From Atherinomorus stipes (Eukaryota; Chordata; Actinopteri; Atheriniformes; Atherinidae): a DNA stretch of 64,000 bases. The notes below the pieces were generated by a model that was not told the DNA's origin, ran no database searches, and was given only the letters and a program-made list of their open reading frames with translations. The DNA is taken from contig JALJCO010008621.1 of NCBI GenBank assembly GCA_023101725.1, positions 789,001 to 853,000 on the forward strand, written 5' to 3'. The translations under genes and the position numbers were made by a program. This document shows positions 35,201 to 50,300 of the stretch, piece after piece (the stretch's first letter is position 1; the number at the start of each line of letters is the position of its first letter).

Positions 35201-35635
35201 TTTCTTCAGTGGCTGTAATCCTCTTCCATATTGAAGATCTGAAACTCTTCCACCATTATCAATCAAACTGACCACACTGCCATCTCATGGCGATCAGCTC
35301 CAGCTGCAAGAGAGAGAGAAGCTGAATTTCCCTGCAATCCTGCACATATCATCGTGTGGCAGGGAAACGGAGAGGAAAAGCACGTCTCAAGCAGACTCAT
35401 GCATTCATGTGAACTACTGAAGTAGAAAAAAACTGATTTAAGGCAGATTTTTACAAATCTGTAAGATATATGTTTTTTTCCTTTTTGTCTGTCTGTCTTT
35501 TTTAAATAATATGCAAAGTACAAACTTGTAGGTACTATGGGATTAATAAAATTAACTTGCCAAACTAAAGTATTTCTAAGCGTATTACAAACAGCTGCTT
35601 CTAGTTAGATATGAAAGTTTTCCTCAAGGTTTTAC

Positions 35636-35813
35636 CTTTAGTTCTCCCTCTGATGATGCCCAGCCGACACCTGAGAGAAAAGGAGAACATCCTCCTCTTT
35701 CCTCCTGCAGACCGGCTGCTTTTCCTCAGGGAATCTGTCTGAGGAAAGGCGAACGAGAGCTGTTTGGGAGTGAGGCGCCCTTTTCCAAACACCACTCTTG
35801 CTGACATGTTCAT
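35636..35813 (-). CDS. grip2: grip2 alternative first coding exon (upstream)
   Basis: An open frame ends at a GTAAAA donor in phase 1, the phase needed to join the exon at 28150-28288. From an internal Met at 35690 it reads MFSFSLRCRLGIIRGRTK. This resembles the N-terminus I recall for long GRIP1 isoforms (a basic, Cys-containing stretch ending in TK). An in-frame Met at 35813 would add 41 residues and is less likely to be the start. The exon lies about 3.8 kb upstream of the other first exon, suggesting alternative promoters. Assignment rests on short similarity and phase only. Confidence 0.5.
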
Positions 35814-36929
35814 TTTCTGACCAGTGAAAAGGAAACAATGACTTCTGTCCTTTTCCTGACGCTTTCACCATCTCATAGACGTTGCAGTCTCTGCCTGCCC
35901 CGCTGCTCTCATGTTCTCCTCTCCCCTCTCTGGAGAACTTCCAGTCCTACCAGGTGAGTCTTCCAGGCCTCTTCACACACAAACAGGTGCGGGGTGTTTT
36001 TTTTCTAACGGAGATTCAGATTCTACGCTCTATGTTATTATTTTTTTTCCATAACATAGTTCCTAATTTGCTTCCGCATCCAAGCAGCCACAAGCTGACT
36101 GGGTGAATAAACGTTATGTTTTCGCATCCCTGGCAACGTCAGTTCAGCAGGAACAGATGGCAGAGGGCTCCAGGCTGTGGGGCACAGCTTGCCTGCCAGA
36201 ATGCAATGGAAACTTTCTCTGCAGGGAGCCCACGTTCAACATTGTAAAACAGTATACAATCTGAGCAGGTCAATCCAAGTCAATACATTTTGACAGCATT
36301 ACACACCTTCAGCAGTTACATGTGCATGTTTGCATTATCGGTCAAAAACTTGACAAGCAGTGGAAGTTGGTTATAACTGTGTGCTTAGCTTTCCACAAAG
36401 AGACTATTTTTTCTTTTAATTTTGAGAATATGCCGTTCCCCTGCTTGATAAAGGCAGGCAATTGCAGCTGAGCTTTTAAAAAAAATTGAAAATAATAAAG
36501 ATTATCCTACATCGGGCAGTTTTTGTTTTATTGGCCAACAAGCTGCAAAACTTTAGAATACTTTTGTGCTCAGAGTATCTCACTAACCTTACTGAGAATG
36601 CAGCCCACTCCACCACTGCTTAACATTTATCAAACTGAAAATATGCAAATTTTTCATATTTAAAAGAAATCTAAATTGATTCTGAATTCATTCAGTGGTC
36701 ATATTTCAGAGCCAGGAACCAAGTTTGCCACTGTGCAAATCAACTAGCTTCTTCCCCCAACTAAAAATGCAAATTACAAGGACGAGGTCTTTTTTTCTGT
36801 CAGAACAATTTGGAGCTTCAGGCTTGAAATTTATTTCTCACATTTTATGACTTTCTAAATCTGTGCAACCCTGCAGGTTTGGCAATAAAGTGGGAGGAAA
36901 AAGAAGCAGACAGTTTTGATTTTAAACAG

Positions 36930-36935
36930 TTTATT
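36930..36935 (-). terminator. rpl32 polyadenylation signal
   Basis: AATAAA on the minus strand, 13 nt past the rpl32 stop codon. Very short 3' UTRs are normal for ribosomal protein genes. Confidence 0.85.
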
Positions 36936-36948
36936 GTAAATAACCAGT

Positions 36949-40198
<3,250 letters not shown>

Positions 40199-40789
40199 TT
40201 ATTGTCACCTTCAGCGTGTTTGAATCACACTTTGAAGTCCTTCATGCTATAATAAATTTATTAGCTTGAACTGCCCAGGACGCAAATTAGAGACAAGACA
40301 TGAATGCAAAAGTTAAGGGTTCCGTTGGTGCACCGACAGGCAGCAGATATACTTCAACTTTAAACGTGAGCTTCAAGATAAACGTGTTAACCAGCATTAG
40401 CAAGCTAGCATTCATGATGCAGTCTGTTTGGCTAAGTGGGGAATCGCGCTATCCTTGCACAGAATTTTTGTCAGGCAGTTTAACTTCAATGTCTACGTTA
40501 AAAACTGCTTATCAATTAAATTATTTCAGTATACTTTTCCGACTGTCACGGAAAAGTGGAAGGGCCTGAACAGTATAACCCCACTTCACGGGCAAAGGGC
40601 TAATAGCCGGTAGGCTGCTATCGCAGACGCACTTCGCTGAACAACGACCTATTGGAGACAACAGCAATGAATAACATAATCAATTTTATTCATCATATAC
40701 AGAAGGAACGTCAATAATTGGTAATCTATATCAGGGGCGTCGGATTATGTCCAATATAATGTGGATTAAGTTAGATTGTCTCGACTCAC

Positions 40790-40841
40790 CCGCCTGTGTG
40801 TGTCCACACGGAACTCAAGCGACGGCGGAAAGAAAGAAAGG
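40790..40841 (-). other. rpl32 non-coding first exon
   Basis: Ends at a GCGG|GTGAGT donor. Its presumed start is a C followed by a long pyrimidine run (CTTTCTTTCTTTCC), the 5' TOP motif of ribosomal protein mRNAs, which links translation to mTOR/LARP1 control. Confidence 0.7.
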
Positions 40842-41319
40842 AACTTCCGGAAGTACAGCAATGGCTTATGGGTAGTGTGTTTTATCAACAGGCTACTTTT
40901 CGATACAAATATTCAAATGAAGTAATTCTTTGTTTCTACAGATGTATTAAAGTCAAATTAATTATGAAGTCCATGTAGTTGTTATATTTTGTATTGTTTT
41001 TAACTACATCTGTCTGTAATTTGTTTGCACGTTTTTGTCCCCTACATTGCTCATTTAAAATTGATTGGAGTGCACTTCCTGATAGATGAGATGTTCTGTG
41101 TTTTAAACCATTTAACAGTAAAGACAACTACATTCTGTTCCTCTTTTACTGCCAGAAGAGGCGTTTTATACTTAACACGGGGGTGTGGTGTAATAAAAGG
41201 TATGTGATCCGTTTACTGTCACATGATTTGTAATATTTTCCTCAACTTGACTACAGCTCCTGAGGAGAAAGACAAAACGGTTTGTATTGTGAGGTTTAGC
41301 TGTGACCAGGTGTTTTAAA
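40835..41319. promoter_or_regulatory. divergent rpl32/ssuh2 promoter region
   Basis: About 0.48 kb separates the rpl32 TOP start (minus) from the first ssuh2 ATG (plus). A palindromic ETS-type site CTTCCGGAAG overlaps the rpl32 start. No TATA box is evident for rpl32. Confidence 0.5.
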
Positions 41320-41342
41320 ATGGAGTACCAGCCTATCGTGAG
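41320..41342 (+). CDS. ssuh2: ssuh2 upstream first coding exon
   Basis: ATG (A at -3) encoding MEYQPIV plus a split Ser, then a GTGAGC donor. Confidence 0.72.
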
Positions 41343-44300
41343 GTGAGCTTGTCTTTTGTTGTAGTAGGAATTTTGTACGTTACAGCAAACTTAACGGAAC
41401 GCATTTTCCCCTAACTTTCGTTTCTCCGTTACTTGCAGCGGCCAGAACAGAAATTATGGGATTGCGAACCCCGGTTTTGTACCAGCAGCGGAGGGTGCGG
41501 CAGGTATGATCATAGACTGTATAAGATTACGTGTAGTTCAACCTTTTACACTAAAAATTGAACTATTTTTAAGAGGTGGCTTTATTTAAGGCTGTTAGCG
41601 GTACTCTTCCGGGGTACAAAAGTGACACGACGTCATTGTGCACGTGAACGTCGTTCGATGAACGTGGTATTTTAAGATTGCAGTGAGCCACGAGATTTAC
41701 ACTTTGCTCATCTAAGACTGATGTGCCGCCAAATATCCTTTATGTATCGTGTGACAAAATAATTTAAGACTGCGATATTTGTGGGTCGAGGCACCTTGGT
41801 CTGAAATAAACCATTCAATTTAGAACAGCGATCCTCGAGCAGATGTCCTGCAGGTTTTCGAAATTACCCTGCTGCAACACCTGATTCAAATAAACGGGTA
41901 ATTAGCAGATTTGTGCTAAGCTCACAAGTGTTGAGTATGTGTTATTGTTGCAGCAGGGTGGTCACGGTTATAATGATAAAGTTATAAAACAGTGCGAAGT
42001 GGAATGAAACGCTGGTGTTTGGGGCAAATTTATTTACTGTAATAAAAAAGTAAACACAAGAAATCTTAATCAGTAAAGGAAAGAAAGCACCATCCATATC
42101 AGATATAGTAAATAATAGATCTTTCAATTTAAACAAAATACTTAAAATAACAAGGAATCATCCAGCTGATTTGTGTCAGCAAGACTGTCCAGTTTGCAAA
42201 AAATCATGAAATTTAGAGTTATTGAAATATGATCAAGAGAAGCAGCATTTTGAGGAAGAGCTAAGTCAAGGGTGCCCAAGTCCAGTCCTCGAGATCTACC
42301 ATCCTGCAATTTTTAGAACATACCCTCCTCTACACACCTGAATCAAATGGCTAATTCGCTCATGCACGTCATTCAGTTCTGCAGAGGCCTGGTAACGAGC
42401 CATTCATTTGATTCAGGTGTGTTGGAAAACTAATGTCACCAAAATGTGCAGGATGGTAGCTCTCAAGGACTAGACTTGGACAACCCTGAGTTAAGTAAAC
42501 CAGGAGTTCAGGTAATCTGAATTAAATTTTTTAATGAATCTGTCTTGTGGAAGCAGCATTAAAAAAAATCTTATAAGATTTTTGAACAAATTAAAAACAT
42601 ACTGTTGACACGATTTAATAACTTTACTTTTTGTAGGAAAAAAGTTCCTAAAGTTCATTTTCCCCCATGTAAGCAGAAACATCCTATGTTTGCATTCAAA
42701 GAATGTGTGAGCGTTAGTGGTCATAATACCTCATGTGAAAAGTTAAAATGGCCCAATTCAGTGTTGCTTTGTAGAAACTGAAAGAATGTATTTAATGTAT
42801 ATAGCCCTAATTATGATGTATTTCTCACCCAAACAAAGACTTCTGATTTCTAGCCTGGCCAAGTTCCTGGTTGTGTCACAAAACTATTAAGCCCAACTTG
42901 GAAGTTACAGAGTTTATAACATGTCACTACTTGCCGCCAAGGCAGACAACATAATGGCATCTATCTAGGTTTTTTGTTTATTTGGATGGTTCGGGGTATG
43001 GGGGTCTTCATTGTAGCACATGCATCAGATAAATGCAGGCAGCAACTCGCATCAGGTCTTAGTTTTATTCAACTGTTTGTGGTGCGGTGCATTATCTACA
43101 GAGAGAGGTGGTAAATGACGGAACTACTGATTTATTAAGTAGTATTTTGTTACATTTTACATGAAGGTATACAAAAATGACAGGCAAGGATACAGTAATA
43201 ACTTATTACTTTATCCTAAGGAACTACTGAGTAATTAAACAGTATGCATCACTTTACTTGAAGCTATAGGAGTAACAAATTGACAAGCGATTATTTAGTA
43301 ATTTGCACATGCCAAAGAACTTTTTTACAAAAAGTCATCTGAAGATGGTGCAACAGCACAGAACTACAATCAATGGAAACTACTTTGTGCTATCTGGTTT
43401 GGAGCCAGCGCCTAATGTAGAACCAGTTGTCATGCTGGTGCTATGCCAGAATCAACTCTTTGCTGGGCTAAAGGGAAAAAAACAAAACAGAACAAAAAAA
43501 CTTGCGTCATGGGGCTGGGGCCAGAGTCCAGCTAAACATGAAGACCGCCATGTTTGAAAATTCAGAGCCAGTGTTGGCTTTGATTTGTTTAACTCGTGAG
43601 AGAAGAAACACCAAACTGATCTGTTACATAAATGTGAACTTAAAGCAGAAGAGGAAGAATATGAGCTCAGTGTTTCTCTCATGCTGCTCAGTGTGCTATA
43701 TTGAGCTGTATTTATAAACATCATTTGCTGCTGGATTTTTAAACGGCGCTATGTGCCAACTTTTTGAAGCCATGTGCTGTAAAACATTGGACTGCTGCAT
43801 GTGCGCCGTTGTTGGTCATTAATCATCTGCAAACTGCTGCACAAAGTACATGAGACCACCCAGATTCACTTCTACACATGATGAATTAAATAATATTGTT
43901 ACATAAAGTAGATTATTTAAAAAAGCAAGCAAAATAAAACTTTACCTGTTAGTGTTTCAAATTTTACACTTCTAGATAGTCAAAACTCCCATGTGAGCTT
44001 GAGCCTATGGGATAATAAAAAAAGAAAAAAGATATACAACTATCTGATTGATTGATAAGCCCAGGAAATCTACAGTAGTTGCATAATGTGGATCTTTAAA
44101 TGTTGAATAATGTTGTCCATCTTTCTACATAAATCAGGAAGTGTAAGACTACAAAACTAAACAAGCCTTTATTTTATCTAATTCATGATTTGGCTCCTGG
44201 AAAAGAAGTAATGGCTTTGAGGGTCTTATTTTTCAAGAAAGAAAGAAAGAAAGGGGGGAAGAAAGAAAAACAAGGCTATCTGTAGAGTCGCTAGCTAGAG

Positions 44301-47300
44301 AAATCCCACCCCCTGTGGCTTGTGCTGCGTTCCATTTGAACTCGGAAGTCGGAAATTCTAGGTTCCGAGTAGGAAGTTTCAACTGGAACGCCCCCCTGAA
44401 GTCGGATTTCTCACTCGGAAAGTCGGACAACTCTCGCAGCTCCGAGTTCAGATTTAAAGATGGCCGCGCCCTGTGTTAGCAGTTTTAGAAGCTTCTGTAA
44501 TGTTACATTTATTTACACTTACTAATATTTTGTTGCATAAATCAATCGTACACACAGTATTGGTTTATACAGATGTAGGGGGAAGCTGCTGTAGTGTAAT
44601 TCACATTTTTCATGTCGTATATGTGAACTACAACGCCAGCTGTGCCAACAACGGCTAATAACTATAGCCTTAGCAAACACGTTGTTTTGCTAGGTTGCTA
44701 ACTGGTTTTCCGACCAGTGAGCTGGAATGCAAGTTGGTCGGGTGTGACGTAACCTCCCAGTTCCGATGAAAATGGAACGCAGCACGAGTGTGGCATTTCT
44801 CCATGAGGGATAAGGAGTACGCTGGTGGATGAATGCTGGCTGGAGAGTCTGGCAGGGAGGGGAGAGGGGGGGGGTGAAGGTGATTTAGGCTCTCTAATGA
44901 AATTCCTTCGAAATCAGCCACTGTTATGAGCTTCTCGCGTCCGATGCCTTATCCATCTTCACTGCACCTGAATCAGGGGTGCCCACTCCCCTCTGCCTGC
45001 ATTGATGGTATGATCCTAGCGTGTTTATTGCCCCTGATTGGTTATATGGATTCAACACATAAACACGCTGATTCCGCTTTTTGTTCCGTTCGTTTAAATG
45101 GCGCGTAGACTCCGCCCACTCCGCGCGCCGCTCTTTTGGGTGTAAAATGGTATGGACCCAGTGACACTGACAGCTTCGTCTCTCCTTGTCGTCATAACTA
45201 CTCATCTTGGTCGCAACTGATCTTCCGCGAGTGTGGTTACAGAAAATACCAGAATGTATACGAACATGGAGGGACAAGGTAAGTGTTTCATTTCCTTGTT
45301 TTAGCGGTAAAAACAGGTAAAGACTTGGGGATCTCTCGACACTTCATTTGAGTTTCCTGAGCAGACAAAGTGACAGACGGCGGTTCAAATGTGGTTTTCC
45401 TTGTTGTTTTTTAAGAACGTGAAAAATATACAAGATTTGTTTAAACTGAAAGTCCACGCTGTGTCTGAACTGGTTTTTCTGGTTTGTTTTAGCAATGTTC
45501 GCCCCACCCACGGCTGAGTCCCAGGGCCCCAGCGCTCCTCCGGCCAGCATGTTTGACAGCGTGCCAGGATACGAAGGAACCGTGATGGGTGGAGGTACAG
45601 TAGAGTTCACGTACTCTGGGACACTCACTCAAAGTATAGAAGCAACCAAGCCCTGTAACTTGTAAATAATGTAAATTAACAATATCCTCTCTAAATAGAA
45701 TAAAGGCAGTACAACTTTTTTTTTTATTAATACTTTAAAAATCACAACGATAATGCTTTATTTTTTATTTCAAAGTAGTTCCAATTTACAATAACATTTT
45801 CCTTCTAAAACATTTGCATTTTTATCTGCTCCTTTCTTTGAAAATCTCACCTTTCTTAACATGACACAAACCCACAGTTAGTATGGTTAAAGATTTTTTA
45901 AATATATCTTTTCTAGATACCAAGGGATTAAAGCAATAACTGAAATGATTAATCAGATCAGAGTACATAGATTTGTGGTTCTGAGAGTTTTCCTACAGCT
46001 CAAACCATAATTTACATACACAGGAAAAAAAAAAAAACCCTACATAAACTTTTCCCCCCCATCACTGTCAGAAATTGAATTAGACTTAACCTCTCCTGTT
46101 TAGGTCAGTTAGGGTCACCACAATTATGTTGATTTCTCAAATGCTGCAATAAGAGGAGAGAAAATATTTCAGTGAAGCTTTTATGACTTTCTTCAAAGTC
46201 TTCCGACTTTAAAGTCTACATTTCTTTAGTTATGGAAGTATTGGCGATAAATTGTATGACCTGGGTCAAGCAATGTGAGCTTATTTGTTAATCACATTTC
46301 ATATCATATACAAAACTATTCAAAGTACTTAACATAAAACTTTAAAAGCAATACAGGTGGGTGCAAGTATGTATGTATGTATGTATGTGTGTGTGTGTAT
46401 GTATGTGTGTGTATAAATTTTAATAAGAAGCAAGATTTATAAAAGAAAGAAAACAAATAAGTTTTTAAGCTAAAAGAAACGGTGCAGATCTGAACTTACA
46501 AATAAGGACTGTTTAACTAAATGCAGCCAAGAACAGTTGGGTCTTTAACCAGGATATTTCAGCTGGTCTGAGCCTTTTTTTAAATTTGATCCAGACCTGT
46601 GTAGAAGCTGAATGCAGCTTCTTCATGTCTGGTTCTGACCCTGCAAACTGATAAGACTGTTTTGAGTATCCTTTCGTTAAACTTCCTTCCACTGACTTCT
46701 CTCAATTGTTAGCTGGAATCTTGGGGTTAACATCTGGGCTAATGATAGCCAGTGCAAAACACTGACATTGTTGTCCTTAGGTAACTTTTTGACATCTTTG
46801 GCTGTATGCTTTGGGTCATTGCCCATTTGGAAAGACCCATCTACACCCAAGCATCAACTTCCAGGCTAACGGTTGTAGACAGGGGTGTCACACTCGGGTC
46901 CTTCTGGATAGCTATCCTGTGTGTTTTTGCTGTTTTACCGCTCCTGCACACCTAAATCAAATCAAATGGATCCAACAGTTTCTTGTAAACTTGTCTATGG
47001 CGACCCATTAATTTCAGCCTGGTGAGTTGGAGCTCAAAAAAACAAAAAGCTGCAGGGTAGAGGCCCTCAAGGACTGGAGTTTGACACCTGTGGCTTGAGA
47101 TGATGCTTTGATGTTTCCAAGTAATGTTCTTTCTTCATGATCATGGCATCTATATTATGAAGTGCACCAGTTCCACCATGCTGTCACTATCATACTTCAC
47201 AAATGGAATGGTGTTCTCAGGTTTACAAGCTTCCCCCTTTTTCCTCCAAATATCACAATGGTCGTGGCCAAACAGTTCCACTTTAGTTTAATCAGACCAC

Positions 47301-50300
47301 AGGACATGCCTCCAGAAATCAGGGTGTTTGTCCCTGTGGGAGTGGCCTTTTTACCAATGTCTGTACAGGACTCCTTTAAGATGGCACACTCTTACCAGCT
47401 TCAACCATCATCTTCACAAGATCCTTAGCTTTGATTCTGGGGTTGATTAGCACATTTCAGACCAAAATATGTTCGTCTCTGGGACAAAGGACCTGTTTCC
47501 TTCTTGAGCAGTAGGATGGCTGGAGATTCCCATGTTTTCTATATTTGCGGATAATTATTAAACCGGTGAATGTGACACTTTTGAGTATCTGGAAATTGTC
47601 CATAATGATGAACCAGACTTGTGGAGCTCCACGATTCTCTTCCTGAGATTTTGGCTGATTTCTTTTGATTTTCCCATAATGTCAAACAATTGTGCACAGG
47701 TGTGCCCACACTCCAGAAACCACAAGTTTACAATTTATATAAACTTGTGGTTTCAACTATCTTTAGAGGAAATGATTGATTTTGTGTTGTGTTTGACTTC
47801 AATTTGAAACACAATGAAGATTTGTTTTAGGGGAAAATTAAAAGATATCTAGCAAGTAATTAGATATTATCAAAAAGGAGTAACAATACACTATTATAGG
47901 ACAGCGATGGGTTAGGAAAAATAAACAGATAAAATGGCAAAAGATCAACTGCATCCTCCAGTTGGGAAGCTGGACTAGTCTGTCTGGAATAACTAGGAAG
48001 CATCAGAAGGAGAAGGTTATGCTAGAAGGTATAATGCAACTATTGTTAGCTTGAGTGATAATCACGGTTCCTTCCCAAGCAAGAGCTTGACCCTTTAAAA
48101 CTGGGAGCTAGCAGCAGTATGTGTTATGAATATTGTTGCTTTATCTTGATGAGTAATAAAATAAGCGCATGATGCAGCTTATTTGCTGACTAGATGGGTA
48201 CGGTGTCAAACTGTGGGGACCACCTGTGTGTTCAGGATACTTGTAGCCTTTATGACTTAGTTGGTGTGGGGTGAGCAGGGTATAAACAGACCAAAAAAAA
48301 CAAACAAAAAAAACCCCACACAAAAACTGAAAGCACTTTTGCAACTGTACCCATCTTGCCGACAAACAAGCTGGATTATGTGCTTATTTCATTATTCAGC
48401 ATCAAAACAAACCGCTTAGTGTAAGAATCTTTATTAGCCGCATTGAATAGATTGACAATGCTCTGACAATAGATAATACACGAAGAACGACACGTGCATA
48501 CATCAAGAAATTAGAGAAATTATGTCTCCTCTCATTTGAATTTCATCAAGATATTCTAAATTCCAGTGTGGCTTAGGTCATAAGTTGAAATGGGGCAATC
48601 AATTATTATAAATAAGATGATCTTTTGACTATATGATTTGGATTGATCAAACCTTAGAATGAGTTGCTTGTATTTCAAACTCTTAGAGGCTGAGGCGCAG
48701 CTCTACAACAACTATGGTTTTATGGCAGCAAGATTTAATCCTTTGGCCCTGTAAGTCATGGAAAGGAAGACTTAAAGGGTCAAAGGATTAGACCGTGTTG
48801 GCTAAACCCCCATTTCCCCTTTGATCAGGCACCTGTCGTATACATTTTTTGCCACAATCTTTTCCAGCTTCCATTTTTCTATAGAAAATTGGTCCTGGTT
48901 CTAGAATTTGCTGGTATTTATATCATTTCATTCTCCCACAGTGAAAGATTCTCTATGCCACATGCTGCAGCACAAGCCCAAAGCCTTAATCTTCCCCATG
49001 CTTAACAGCTACAGGTTCATTCTTGAAGTTCGCACCGTTTTCCTTGAAATTTAGTGCCATCAGCCCATGGGACTTATTTAATAAATGCATGAGGTTTAGT
49101 TTTGCGTGCCTTTGCTGCATGTGTGTCCTTCATGTTTACATCAAACACGCTAATGCATTCCCTATAAATACATGAATACAGTTTAATCCAGTTTGAGGTC
49201 CTGCCCTACACTGAATGTTTTTCTTTTATTATTATTTTTATTTTTCATCCCTCATCAATTCAATTCAAAACCAATACAAACTTTAACCTTATATTAAGTT
49301 TAAATAATTTGTCTCAGAAGTACAAATTAAAACTTAATGTTAGGAATTTTGTTTGTATAAAACAGTAACAGACACTTTTAAATCTGTTGTAGGTGGATTC
49401 CTGCCACCTCCCATGCCTGCTTACCCAGCTCCCCAACCTGCACCTTCACCGGAAACACCACACTGGAAGTAATGCTCACATTGTTTCTTTCCTTTAAGCA
49501 CAAGTTCCTGGGATTTTACAAAAATTAGTCCCCAATGTAAAGCAGTTTTATTGACTCAGTGCTACTAAACTGTCACTTCCTTTCATTATGTGATGTATTG
49601 TACTAACAATCCTTCATTTCTGGTAGTATCCCATCTATAGATGAAAATACTGCCCGAGACGCATTTATCCTGTTTGCCTCCAGCAAATGCTGCTACAGTT
49701 CTGCACCTGCAAAGGATGGTGCCATCACCAGGATGGATGCTTTCAATACGTACAGGGTAAAAAGAAGTTTTCTGTTTGTTTAAGATTTTTTAAAAACAGT
49801 CAATGCAAGTTTATTTTACACTGTTTGAATATTTGATGTAGATGGAGCTCAAGCAATCATTCTGTTTTCTCTTTATTTTCATTTTAGTACCGCCTGGAAA
49901 CATTTACTGAATCGAGGTCTACAGAGTGGAGTCATGAGCCGTACCGTGGTATGTTATGATTATGATGTTAACAATCTCTACCTTTTTATGAAGGTTTTTA
50001 TTTTTTATTTACCCTTTAAAATTGGAAGTAGACAATTTCTTTGAGTTTAAAGCGGCTTTGTATTATTTTTGAAAATGCAGACATAACAGTATTTTCTTTA
50101 TCTACTAATATACATTGGGGAAGAAACTAAGCAGGAATGTTCACTAGATAACGTGAATGTGTGTTTGTTTGGAAAGAATAAAACCATTTTCACACACATA
50201 CTGGAGATTAGCAAGAGAAAGTTTGGTCAGGGTAAGTAGGGAAGGTGTTGAGAAGGATTGGGTTTTTAGTGAATGCTGGAATCTACTGATACCCCCAAGA

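Larger units (their letters stand above)
31864..36929. other. grip2 upstream region
   Basis: About 5 kb between grip2 exon 1 and rpl32. It contains the alternative grip2 exon (35.6-35.8 kb), a CT/CA-rich low-complexity stretch at 32.3-32.5 kb and a TTAA element in AGAATTCTGA-type repeats (34.4-35.2 kb). No further gene seen. Confidence 0.55.
41504..45253 (+). other. intron between upstream and internal ssuh2 first exons
   Basis: About 3.7 kb, mostly AT-rich, with MITE copies at 41.8 and 42.3 kb, a GAAA microsatellite at 44236-44269 and a TIR element at 44.33-44.78 kb. No other exon seen. Confidence 0.6.
45990..47770 (-). mobile_element. degraded Tc1/Sleeping Beauty-like transposon
   Basis: The left end holds CATAATTTACATACAC and a GTCAGTTAGG block. 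The interior carries family-diagnostic DNA such as AAGACCCATCTACACCCAAG, ATCATGGCATCTAT, GAAGTGCACCAGT, CCCCCTTTTTCCTCCAAATA and CTGATTTCTTTTGATTTTCC. The transposase lies on the minus strand with many stops and indels; no open frame survives. Interrupted by a MITE at 46881-47090. Confidence 0.8.
45595..49392 (+). other. ssuh2 intron with Tc1 fossil
   Basis: About 3.8 kb. A degraded Tc1-type transposon fills 45.99-47.77 kb, with a MITE inside it. The rest (47.8-49.4 kb) shows nothing recognised. Confidence 0.7.

Noticed and set aside
43452..43724. 90-codon minus-strand frame in the ssuh2 intron
   Set aside because: Ser/Phe-rich random frame without splice sites or homology.
46000..47770. Intact Tc1 transposase
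   Set aside because: Transposase DNA is recognisable but carries many stops and indels and a MITE insertion; no usable frame.
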